From: Microbacterium sp. USTB-Y
GTDB taxonomy: Bacteria; Actinomycetota; Actinomycetes; Actinomycetales; Microbacteriaceae
DNA: 64,000 nucleotides
Direction of reading: 5' to 3'
Assembly: GCF_023703415.1 (NCBI RefSeq)
Contig: NZ_JAGMTU010000005.1
Coordinates: forward strand, 186,001 to 250,000
The position numbers and the translations under genes were made by a program. The notes beneath the pieces are model-generated. The model did no database searches and was not told the origin of the DNA. It was given only the letters and a program-made list of their open reading frames with translations. The first letter of the stretch is position 1, and every line of letters starts with the position of its first letter. This document shows, piece after piece, positions 31,560-39,383 of this stretch.

Positions 31560-32015
31560 TCAGAGCAGCTGGGCCACGCGATAGGGGACCATCTCGCGCA
31601 TCACGAGGCCGGTGCTCGTGCGCTTGACCCCGTCGACGTCGAGGATCCGTCCGGCGATGCGGTACAGGTCGTCGGTGTCGCGGGCGGCGACCCGGATGAG
31701 CAGATCGGAGACGCCGGACAGGCCGAGCACCTCGATCACCTCGGGGATGCCGGCGAGCTCCACGCCCACGCTGTCGAGCTTGCGCTGGGTGACCCGCGTG
31801 AGGATGTAGGCGCCGAGTGGGTAGCCGAGGAAGGCCGGGTCGACCCGGCGCTCCAGCGAGCGCAGCACCCCGTCGCGCTCGTAGCGGTCCAGGCGCGATC
31901 GCACCGTGTTGCGGGCGAGCCCGGTCGCCTCGGCCAGAGCGACGATCGTGGCCGCGGGGGAGCGGATCAGCTGGCGCAGGAGGGTGGCATCGGTGCGGTC
32001 GGCGCGAGGAGTCAT
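31560..32015 (-). CDS. Lrp/AsnC-family transcriptional regulator
   Basis: A 151-residue regulator. An N-terminal winged helix-turn-helix (LLRQLIRSPAATIVALAEAT, GLARNTVRSRLDRYERDGVL, residues ~12-51) is joined to a RAM ligand domain (YPLGAYILTRVTQRKLDSVG to VMREMVPYRVAQLL). The ATG at 32015 is preferred over the longer frame because the preceding sequence is A/T-rich promoter DNA. It is divergent from the AceE/transketolase-like gene, and a palindrome ttgatc-t-gatcaa (32054-32066) lies between, so it probably controls that gene in response to an amino acid or pyruvate-like effector. Confidence 0.88.
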   Translation of the reverse strand: MTPRADRTDATLLRQLIRSPAATIVALAEATGLARNTVRSRLDRYERDGVLRSLERRVDPAFLGYPLGAYILTRVTQRKLDSVGVELAGIPEVIEVLGLSGVSDLLIRVAARDTDDLYRIAGRILDVDGVKRTSTGLVMREMVPYRVAQLL

Positions 32016-32053
32016 CCTGATCACGTCCCATCTTGGAAGTGCGTCGATTTTGA

Positions 32054-32066
32054 TTGATCTGATCAA
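32054..32066. promoter_or_regulatory. Candidate Lrp-type operator between divergent genes
   Basis: The near-perfect palindrome ttgatctgatcaa lies in an A/T-rich stretch upstream of the Lrp gene and ahead of a possible forward promoter (TTGTCA 32082-32087, TGCAAT 32105-32110, 17-base spacer). Confidence 0.5.
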
Positions 32067-32240
32067 CGGCGGATCGATCTATTGTCAGGGTGATGCGACG
32101 CTGGTGCAATGAGGCGACAATCTGCGTCTGAACAGATGCCTCGCCCCGGTCCGTGACGGATGGGCCGGCGCGAGACCCCACAAGGGCCGGCATCGACGGT
32201 GCGGCGAGGACGCCGCGCACCCGTCCCGAGGAGGATCCCG

Positions 32241-34571
32241 ATGACCCCGCCCACCGCGACCGCGCCCGCCGTAGCGACCGACGACCGGCTCGCCGCCCTG
32301 ACCCGCATCGAGCAGCGCGTGCTGTGGCTCGCGACCTCGATGGTGCACCACGCGAACCGCGTGCGCCCCAACCCCTCGGGGCTCAAGGTGGGCGGCCACC
32401 AGGCTTCGAGCGCCTCGATCGCGACCATCATGACCGAGCTGTGGTTCGAGCAGCTCCGTCCTGAGGACCGCGTCTCGGTGAAGCCGCACGCCTCGCCCGT
32501 TCTGCACGCCATCAACTACCTCCTCGGCGACCTCGAGGAGCGGCACATGACGGCCCTCCGCCAGTTCGGGGGCGTGCAGAGCTACCCGAGCCGTACGAAG
32601 GATCCCGATGTCGTCGACTACTCGACGGGATCGGTCGGGATCGGCGCCACGGCACCGATCTGGGGCGCGATCGCCCGCCGCTACGCCTCCTCGCTGTCGG
32701 GGGAGTCCCCGCAGGGCCGGCAGTACTCGCTGGTGGGAGATGCGGAGCTCGACGAGGGTGCGGTCTGGGAGGCGCTGCTGGATCCGCACGTGCACGACCT
32801 CGGCGAGATCGTCTGGATCGTCGACCTCAACCGGCAGTCCCTGGATCGGGTGGTGCCGGACATGGCCGCCGGCAAGCTCGAGCGCATGTTCGCGGCGGTC
32901 GGCTGGCAGGTGATCACCGTCGCCTTCGGGCGGCTCCTCGACGAGATCTTCTCCCGCGAGGGCGGCGGGGTGCTGCGCAGCCGGATCCTCGACATGCCCA
33001 ATCCGGAGTACCAGCGACTGCTGCGCTGCCCCGTCGACGAGCTGCGCCGGCGCCTGCCGGGCACGGGGCCCGATGCGGCCGCGATCGGTGCGCTGCTGGC
33101 CGGGATCGGAGACGACGAGCTGCGTGCGGCGATCCGCAACCTCGGTGGCCACGATCTGGAGGCGCTGCGCGAGGCGTTCGCGCGGATCGACGACACGAGG
33201 CCGACCGTGATCATCGCCTACACGATCAAGGGCAACGGCCTGCCGACCGAGGGGCACCCGCAGAACCACTCCTCGCTGCTGACCGCGGCCCAGTACGCCG
33301 AGCTCGCAGAGCGACTGGGGGAGGATCCGGCGGAGCCGTGGCGGCGCTTCGCGGCGGGCTCCGCGGAGGGCGCCCTCTGCGCGCAGACCGCCGAGCGTCT
33401 CCGCCGACCCGCCGTGCCGGCGGCCGCGGAGCACCCGGTGCCCGTCGACTTCGGCCGCACGCCGGCGGGGGCCGGCACCACCCAGGCCGCCCTCGGGCGC
33501 GTCCTGCTCGATCTCACCCGGTCCGCGCCCCAGGTGGCGCGCCGCGTCGTCACCGCGAGCCCGGACGTCAGCTCCAGCACCAATCTCGCCGGGTGGCTCA
33601 ACAAGGTCGGGGTGTGGTCGACCGACGACCGGCCCGACTGGTTCGACGACGACGGCGAGACGATCATGCACTGGCGCGAGCGTCCGACCGGGCAGCACAT
33701 CGAGCTCGGCATCGCGGAGGTGAACCTGGTCAGCCTCATCGGCGAGCTGGGCGCGACATGGAGCCGCTGGGGGCAGCCGCTCTACCCGATCGGCGTGCTC
33801 TACGACCCGTTCGTGGAGCGCGCCCTGGAGCCCTGGTCGTACGGGATCTACGCGGGCGGGCAGTCCATCCTGGTGGGCACGCCGTCGGGGGTGAGCCTCG
33901 CCGGCGAGGGCGGCGCGCACCAGTCCATCAAGACGCCGTCGATCGGCCTGGAGCAGCCGGGATGCACGAGCTACGAGCCCGCCTTCGTGCAGGACGTGGA
34001 ATGGACGCTCCTCGCCGCCATGGCGCAGATGGGGCGTCCGGGCGGGCGGTCGGCCTATCTCCGCCTGTCGACCAAGCCCGTCGATCAGTCGCTCGCGGCG
34101 ATCCCCGCCGACCCGGCGGCCCGGGAGCGCCGGCGGCGCCAGGTCGTCGCGGGCGGCTTCCGGCTGCGCTCGGCCGAGGCGCCGCGCGTGACGATCGCCG
34201 TCATGGGGGCGATGGTGCCGGAGGCATGCGCCGCGGCGGAGCGGCTCGAGGCCCAGGGGTGCGCCGCCGACGTCGTGTGCGTCACGAGCCCCGGCCTGCT
34301 CTTCGAGGCGCTGCGCGCCCGCGACGGGGACGGCGACGCCGACAGCTGGATCCTCGAGCAGATCCTGCCGGCGGAGCGCGCCGTTCCGCTCGTGACCGTG
34401 CTGGACGGGCACCCGCACGCGCTCGCCTTCCTCGCCGGAGTACGCGGGGTGCCGGCGCGGCATCTGGGCGTCAGCCGGTTCGGGCAGGCAGGCGATCTGG
34501 ACGACGTGTACCGGTATCACGGCATCGACGTCGACAGCATCGTCCGCGCCGCCCTCGACCTCGCGGACTGA
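32241..34571 (+). CDS. Transketolase-like / AceE-type thiamine-diphosphate enzyme
   Basis: A 776-residue TPP-dependent enzyme resembling homodimeric pyruvate dehydrogenase E1 (AceE) and transketolase. The TPP motif is YSLVGDAELDEGAVWEALL, ending ~25 residues later in VDLNRQSLD; the first Gly-Asp-Gly is Gly-Asp-Ala. PHASPVLHAINYLLGDL and GSVGIGATAPIWGAIARRY correspond to substrate and cofactor segments. The pyrimidine-binding domain includes HIELGIAEVNLVSLIGELGA. It is ~130 residues shorter than typical AceE, so a paralogue acting on another 2-oxo acid or ketose is possible. The start has a gaggaggatcccg ribosome-binding site. It is probably regulated by the divergent Lrp protein. Confidence 0.78.
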   Translation: MTPPTATAPAVATDDRLAALTRIEQRVLWLATSMVHHANRVRPNPSGLKVGGHQASSASIATIMTELWFEQLRPEDRVSVKPHASPVLHAINYLLGDLEERHMTALRQFGGVQSYPSRTKDPDVVDYSTGSVGIGATAPIWGAIARRYASSLSGESPQGRQYSLVGDAELDEGAVWEALLDPHVHDLGEIVWIVDLNRQSLDRVVPDMAAGKLERMFAAVGWQVITVAFGRLLDEIFSREGGGVLRSRILDMPNPEYQRLLRCPVDELRRRLPGTGPDAAAIGALLAGIGDDELRAAIRNLGGHDLEALREAFARIDDTRPTVIIAYTIKGNGLPTEGHPQNHSSLLTAAQYAELAERLGEDPAEPWRRFAAGSAEGALCAQTAERLRRPAVPAAAEHPVPVDFGRTPAGAGTTQAALGRVLLDLTRSAPQVARRVVTASPDVSSSTNLAGWLNKVGVWSTDDRPDWFDDDGETIMHWRERPTGQHIELGIAEVNLVSLIGELGATWSRWGQPLYPIGVLYDPFVERALEPWSYGIYAGGQSILVGTPSGVSLAGEGGAHQSIKTPSIGLEQPGCTSYEPAFVQDVEWTLLAAMAQMGRPGGRSAYLRLSTKPVDQSLAAIPADPAARERRRRQVVAGGFRLRSAEAPRVTIAVMGAMVPEACAAAERLEAQGCAADVVCVTSPGLLFEALRARDGDGDADSWILEQILPAERAVPLVTVLDGHPHALAFLAGVRGVPARHLGVSRFGQAGDLDDVYRYHGIDVDSIVRAALDLAD

Positions 34572-34624
34572 ACCCCGTCGCCCTCGGCACCCTCGGCCCC
34601 GCCGCGGGCGCCGAGGCGCGCGCC

Positions 34625-34630
34625 TAGAAT
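34625..34630 (+). promoter_or_regulatory. -10 element, leaderless trhO
   Basis: TAGAAT ends 6 bases before the GTG at 34637; no ribosome-binding site is present. Confidence 0.55.
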
Positions 34631-34636
34631 CTCCTG

Positions 34637-35533
34637 GTGCCCACCCCGAAGATCGTGCTGTTCTACGCCTTCGCGCCTCTCGCCGACCCGGAGGCGCTCC
34701 GCCTCTGGCAGCGTGACCTGTGTGCGGCGCTGCACCTGCGCGGCAGGATCCTGATCTCGCCGCACGGCATCAACGGCACGCTCGGCGGCGACCTCCCCGC
34801 GGTGAAGACCTGGCTGCGCTCCTTCCGCTCCTACGCCCCCTTCCGCGATGCCGACGTGAAGTGGAGCGAGGGCACCGCGGTCGACGCCGACGGGTACAGC
34901 GCGGACTTCCCGAAGCTCAGCGTCAAGGTGCGCGACGAGATCGTCTCGTTCGGCGCACCCGGCGAGCTGCGCGTCGACGAGCACGGGGTCGTCGGCGGCG
35001 GCGCACGGCTCAGCCCGGATGCACTGCATGACCTCGTCGCCGAACGCGGCGACGAGGTGGTGTTCTTCGACGGGCGCAACGCCCTCGAGGCGGGGATCGG
35101 CCGGTTCCGCGGAGCCGTCGTGCCGGATGCGGAGACCACGCGCGATTTCGTGGGGCTGCTGGACTCCGGCGCCTACGACGACCTCAAGGGACGCCCGGTC
35201 GTGACCTACTGCACCGGAGGGATCCGCTGCGAGGTGCTGTCGAGCCTGATGACGGCGCGCGGCTTCGGAGAGGTGTATCAGCTGGAGGGCGGGATCGTCC
35301 GCTACGGCGAGCGGTTCGGTGACGACGGGCTGTGGGACGGCTCGCTGTACGTGTTCGACGGACGCGGATCCGTGGACTTCTCCGACCACGCCGCCGTGAT
35401 CGGCGTGTGCGCCGGCTGCGGGGCCGCCACGAACCGCACGGCGAACTGCCCGGATCCGTCGTGCCGCCGGCAGGACGTGGTCTGCGCGGACTGCGTCGCC
35501 GTGCCGTGCAGGGAGCACGCGGCCGCGGTCTGA
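34637..35533 (+). CDS. trhO: tRNA uridine-34 5-hydroxylase TrhO (rhodanese-like)
   Basis: A 298-residue cytosolic enzyme (YceA/TrhO family) that forms 5-hydroxyuridine at the wobble position of some tRNAs using molecular oxygen. The N-terminal ferredoxin-like part has [16 protein letters not shown] (residues ~36-51). The rhodanese domain has the catalytic Cys in [19 protein letters not shown] (residues ~189-207) and [15 protein letters not shown]. The C-terminus is Cys-rich ([25 protein letters not shown]), a probable zinc site of the family. GTG start at 34637, with a -10 hexamer six bases upstream. Confidence 0.9.
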   Translation: MPTPKIVLFYAFAPLADPEALRLWQRDLCAALHLRGRILISPHGINGTLGGDLPAVKTWLRSFRSYAPFRDADVKWSEGTAVDADGYSADFPKLSVKVRDEIVSFGAPGELRVDEHGVVGGGARLSPDALHDLVAERGDEVVFFDGRNALEAGIGRFRGAVVPDAETTRDFVGLLDSGAYDDLKGRPVVTYCTGGIRCEVLSSLMTARGFGEVYQLEGGIVRYGERFGDDGLWDGSLYVFDGRGSVDFSDHAAVIGVCAGCGAATNRTANCPDPSCRRQDVVCADCVAVPCREHAAAV

Positions 35534-35631
35534 TCCGGGATCCGGCCCGGTACCGCGGTCCCGGTGAACAGTTCGGAACATCACTCCCGGGGATGACGAC
35601 GGCGCCGGATCCGCGCCGTAGCGTGGTGCGC

Positions 35632-36300
35632 ATGGACCTGCTGAACGCCTGGCTGCTGCACGCCGCAGGACAGCTCTGGCTGTTCCCGGTGCTGCTGGTG
35701 TTCTTCTTCGTCGACGGCTTCGCGACGATCCTGCCGAGCGAGACCGCGCTCGTCGCGCTGTCGGCGCTCTCGCTGCAGAGCGGGCAGCCGAACCTGATCG
35801 TGCTCGGGCTCGTGGCGCTGGTGGGTGCGGTCGCCGGGGACAACATGGCGTACCTGCTCGGCCGCACGATCGGCACCGAGCGCTGGCGCTGGATGCGCCG
35901 GCCGCGCGTGCAGAAGATGTTCGAGTGGGCGCGATTCGAGCTCGACAAGCGCGGAGCGGCGCTCATCTTCACCGCCCGCTACATCCCCTGGGGGCGGGTC
36001 GCGGTGAATTACGTCGCGGGCCAGACCCGGTTTCCGCACCGGCGGTTCTTCCTGTTCGACCTGTTCGCCTGCATCACCTGGGTCGCCTATGCGATCGTCA
36101 TCGGCCTCGTCGCCGGCCAGTGGGTGCACGACAACCCGCTGTTGGGCGTCGGCATTGCCGTGGTGTTCGCCGTCGTCGTCGGCTTCCTGATCGACCATGT
36201 CCTGCGCTGGTGGCACCGTCGTCGCGGGGACGCGGAGCCGGTCCCGCCCGCACGACATGACGGGGAGGCGGTCATCGCCGAGGTGCGCGACGCGTCCTGA
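35632..36300 (+). CDS. DedA-family membrane protein
   Basis: A 222-residue integral membrane protein of the DedA/SNARE-associated family; relatives act as polyprenyl-phosphate or phospholipid flippases or affect proton-motive force. LPSETALVALSAL (residues ~34-46) and FTARYIPWGRVAVNYVAGQT (residues ~113-132) are the re-entrant-loop motifs with the essential Glu and Arg residues. Five membrane segments are visible, and the C-terminus is hydrophilic. TAGCGT ends seven bases before the ATG. It is convergent with the helicase gene; the 87-base spacer holds two cgatcggcgg palindromes that may terminate both. Confidence 0.88.
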   Translation: MDLLNAWLLHAAGQLWLFPVLLVFFFVDGFATILPSETALVALSALSLQSGQPNLIVLGLVALVGAVAGDNMAYLLGRTIGTERWRWMRRPRVQKMFEWARFELDKRGAALIFTARYIPWGRVAVNYVAGQTRFPHRRFFLFDLFACITWVAYAIVIGLVAGQWVHDNPLLGVGIAVVFAVVVGFLIDHVLRWWHRRRGDAEPVPPARHDGEAVIAEVRDAS

Positions 36301-36387
36301 CCGAGATCCCGGGCACGGGCTTTCCTCCCGCCTCGCGGCGCCGATCGGCGGCTTCGGCGCGGGCGGCTCCGATCGGCGGGGCCGCGC

Positions 36388-39324
36388 TCAGCCCCAGAGC
36401 GTCGTGCGCGGCTCGGCGGAGTCGAGCACGCGCGGCGTGCGCCGTGCCACGGCGAGCAGCGCGAGTCCGCGGGATCCCTCGAGCTCGATGAGCTGCCCCG
36501 CCCCGACCTGCTCCCGCCAGTGCCGGGCGAAGGTCTCGGCGTCGGTGCGGCGGCGGGCGATCATCCGGGGCACCGCGAGGAGCGTGGCCCGGCGCAGATC
36601 CCGCGCCTGAAGGGAGGCGATCATCGCGACGAGGGAGGCCGAGCGGCCGACGTCGGCCCGATCGGTGCGCAGCAGGAAGCGGGGCGACACCGGCGGGGCG
36701 AAGAGCTCCTCGACCGCTTCGGCGACGAGACGCCGACCGGATCCGGCGAGCTCGATCCGCATCCGGTCACCGTCCGCAGCGACCGTGATCGCCGTCTCAT
36801 CGATGGGAGGGATCCGCCCGGCATCGGCGAGGGTGCGGCCGACGGCGATCGCCGCTCCCCGGAACATGCCCGCGGGATCCGCCCGGCGGCGGCGCGCGGC
36901 GGTCAGTGGCCGGATCGCCCCGCCGAGCACGAGCGCGACCCCGGCGCAGCCGAAGGCCACGAGGGCTCCGACCGGATCGATCGGGACGAGACCCGTGACG
37001 GCCGCAGACATCACGGCGCCCACGCCGAGAGCAGACAGGGCGGCCCCGGGGACGGCCGTCGCGAGGATGCGCCCGGTGGGGATCAGCGCCACCGCCGACG
37101 AGCGCCGCACCGCGAGCACCTCGCGCTCCTCGGATCGGTACGGCTCGCCGATCCGCCATTGCGTGCGCGTCAGCGACCGCGGCCGGAGGTCGGCGCGCAC
37201 CTGCTCCTGCAGCGCGCCGATCGAGGCGCGGGGATCCTTCCCGAGCACTCCCGCGAGCAGCTCCCGCGCTCCACGGCCCAGCGCGTTGCCCAAGCCGCGC
37301 ACGATCCGCCCCTCCGCATCGTCGTCGGCCGAGAGCCCGAGCAGGCGCCCCTGCCGGCGGACGAGCCGGCGGTGCTCGGTCGCGTCGTCGAGCGCGACGT
37401 CGGCCGGGATGAGGCAGGTGACCGACCAGTTGTGCGCGACCTTCTCCGTCCACGCGGGATCCAGGCGCAGCGTTCGGCCGCGCAGCTGCGGCGTGCCGGT
37501 CGCCGTGGTCACGGTCGTCAGGTCGATGAGCGTGTTCACGGCGGGGCAGTCCCAGCCCTCGCCGAGCAGCCCCCTCGTGCCCACGAGCAGCCGCACGGCG
37601 CCCGCCGTGATGAGCGCCGAGACCGCGGCCACGATCCGCCCGGATCCGACTCCCGGAGCATCCAGGTCGCGCCACGGGCCGACGCCGTCCTGCACGCGCA
37701 CGGCGGATCCCACGTCCTCGGCGATCGCCGCGGCGAACGCCTCGGCGGAGCCCGCCGGCACCCGGATGCGGTCCGCCGTGAGCAGCACCGGGGACAGCGC
37801 GGCGGTCACCGGGTCGCTCACGACCAGCTCGTAGACGCGCAGCGCCCCGGCCGCGCGCTCGCCGACGAGACCGCGGCTGTTGCCGTGCTCGACGAAGTCG
37901 GTCACGATCGCCGCGCGCACCAGGGCGCCGTCGGATCCGCCGAGCTCGAGACGCAGGATGTCGACGGCGGCGCGATCCTTCGCCTCCGAGAACGCCAGGG
38001 TCGTCTCGATCGGATCCCTGCCCCGGCGCAGCCCGCGATCGGTGAGCAGCAGGCCGAAGTCCGCCAGCGCCCTCTTCACGAAGAGCCACTGGGGCCGCGC
38101 CGCCGGGTCGGGCAGCAGCCGCGTCAGGGCGAAGCGCGCGAGCACGGTCAGCAGATCGTCGGTCGTGCACCGCTCGAACAGCGCGGGCGGGAGGATCGCG
38201 CACAGCGGGTGCCCCGGGGCGAGGGCGCGCAGCACGACCCCGCAGGAGCGGGTGAGCGGGAGATCCTCGGAGAGCGCGCGCTCGAGCGCCTCAGCGGAGG
38301 GCGACGGCTGATGCGCGGTCTCCCGGTCCGGTGGCGACGGGTCGGGGGCGGACGGATCGGCCGGCTGCAGCCGCTCTTCGAGATACCGGATCCCGTCGGG
38401 CGTGGACAGCACCTGGGCGAGGAGCTCCGTGAGCCGGTCGCCGTGCTGCCGGATGAACGCGGCCTCGGCCGGCACCGGTTCGGTGAACCAGACGTGATCG
38501 CGATAGGGGGCGAGGTGGCCCTCCTTCACGACCGCGGGCGTCGGCACCTCGAAGTCCACCTCGCCGAGCAGCTGCGTGTAGTTCTCGTACTCCGGCCCGT
38601 CCGCGACGTCCGGCAGCGTTCCGGTGAGGCCGATGACGACTCCGCGTCCGCCGCGCCCGCGGATCGCGCCGACGAGGTAGGCGACGACGAGCGCCCAGTG
38701 GTCGAGCAGGTGATGGCACTCGTCCAGCACGACGGTGTCCACGTCCGCGTCGACGATGCGATCGAGCAGGGCGACCGCGTTCGGATGCAGCACCTGGGCG
38801 ATCGTCTCGGGGCGCTCGCGCGCGAGTCGTCGGCGGAGGCGCACGACCCGGCGGGCGAGGCCCGAGCGGTACTGTCGCGGGTTGTCGACGGCGAGGGCGG
38901 CGAGCCAGGTCTCCGCCGAGGCCTGGTCGCGGCCCGCGGTGACGAGTTCCTCCGCCCAGCGGGCGCGGGCGAGGGATTCGAACGGCGACCCGTCGCCCGT
39001 GACGCTGACGGCCTGGTACGTGAGCGCGGTCAGCGCGGCGATGCGCAGCGGATCCGTCGAGACGTCCGTCGGGTCCGGCGCGAGCTCGGCGGCCTGGCGC
39101 GCCCACTGCTCGCGGATGGTCGTGCTGGGGGCGAGGACGAGAGTGCGCCCGCCCTCGCGCATCGCGAGGAGGAGCCCGAGCAGGGTCTTGCCGGATCCCG
39201 GAGGCGCGACGATGTGCAGCGCATCCTCGGATCCGGGGGCGAGACGCTCGAGCACCTGCCGCTGGTAGGTGCGCAGCACGCCCGTGAAGCGCCAGCCGGC
39301 GAACGGCGTGCTCGCCTCGGCCAT
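36388..39324 (-). CDS. DEAD/DEAH-box superfamily 2 helicase with C-terminal membrane-like hairpin
   Basis: A 978-residue superfamily 2 ATPase. Motif I is IVAPPGSGKTLLGLLLA (residues ~38-54), motif II VVLDECHHLLDHW, motif III GLTGTLP and motif VI QLRGRTLRLDP. The lobes span residues ~20-650. Residues ~755-805 are strongly hydrophobic (AALSALGVGAVMSAAVTGLV and ALVAFGCAGVALVLGGAIRP), giving one hairpin or two membrane segments, unusual for a helicase; a ~170-residue basic domain follows. The ATG at 39324 has a gggaggg ribosome-binding site; the upstream extension in this frame is a shadow of the transglutaminase gene. It lies 59 bases after tgpA. A defence role is possible but unproven. Confidence 0.82.
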   Translation of the reverse strand: MAEASTPFAGWRFTGVLRTYQRQVLERLAPGSEDALHIVAPPGSGKTLLGLLLAMREGGRTLVLAPSTTIREQWARQAAELAPDPTDVSTDPLRIAALTALTYQAVSVTGDGSPFESLARARWAEELVTAGRDQASAETWLAALAVDNPRQYRSGLARRVVRLRRRLARERPETIAQVLHPNAVALLDRIVDADVDTVVLDECHHLLDHWALVVAYLVGAIRGRGGRGVVIGLTGTLPDVADGPEYENYTQLLGEVDFEVPTPAVVKEGHLAPYRDHVWFTEPVPAEAAFIRQHGDRLTELLAQVLSTPDGIRYLEERLQPADPSAPDPSPPDRETAHQPSPSAEALERALSEDLPLTRSCGVVLRALAPGHPLCAILPPALFERCTTDDLLTVLARFALTRLLPDPAARPQWLFVKRALADFGLLLTDRGLRRGRDPIETTLAFSEAKDRAAVDILRLELGGSDGALVRAAIVTDFVEHGNSRGLVGERAAGALRVYELVVSDPVTAALSPVLLTADRIRVPAGSAEAFAAAIAEDVGSAVRVQDGVGPWRDLDAPGVGSGRIVAAVSALITAGAVRLLVGTRGLLGEGWDCPAVNTLIDLTTVTTATGTPQLRGRTLRLDPAWTEKVAHNWSVTCLIPADVALDDATEHRRLVRRQGRLLGLSADDDAEGRIVRGLGNALGRGARELLAGVLGKDPRASIGALQEQVRADLRPRSLTRTQWRIGEPYRSEEREVLAVRRSSAVALIPTGRILATAVPGAALSALGVGAVMSAAVTGLVPIDPVGALVAFGCAGVALVLGGAIRPLTAARRRRADPAGMFRGAAIAVGRTLADAGRIPPIDETAITVAADGDRMRIELAGSGRRLVAEAVEELFAPPVSPRFLLRTDRADVGRSASLVAMIASLQARDLRRATLLAVPRMIARRRTDAETFARHWREQVGAGQLIELEGSRGLALLAVARRTPRVLDSAEPRTTLWG

Positions 39325-39383
39325 GCTTCCCTCCCCGCCGGCGCCGGATCGCACCGGCTTCGAGCGTAACCGCCTGCGCCGGC

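Noticed and set aside
32085..34520. An 811-codon minus-strand frame opposite the AceE-like gene
   Set aside because: Antisense shadow with no recognisable domain.
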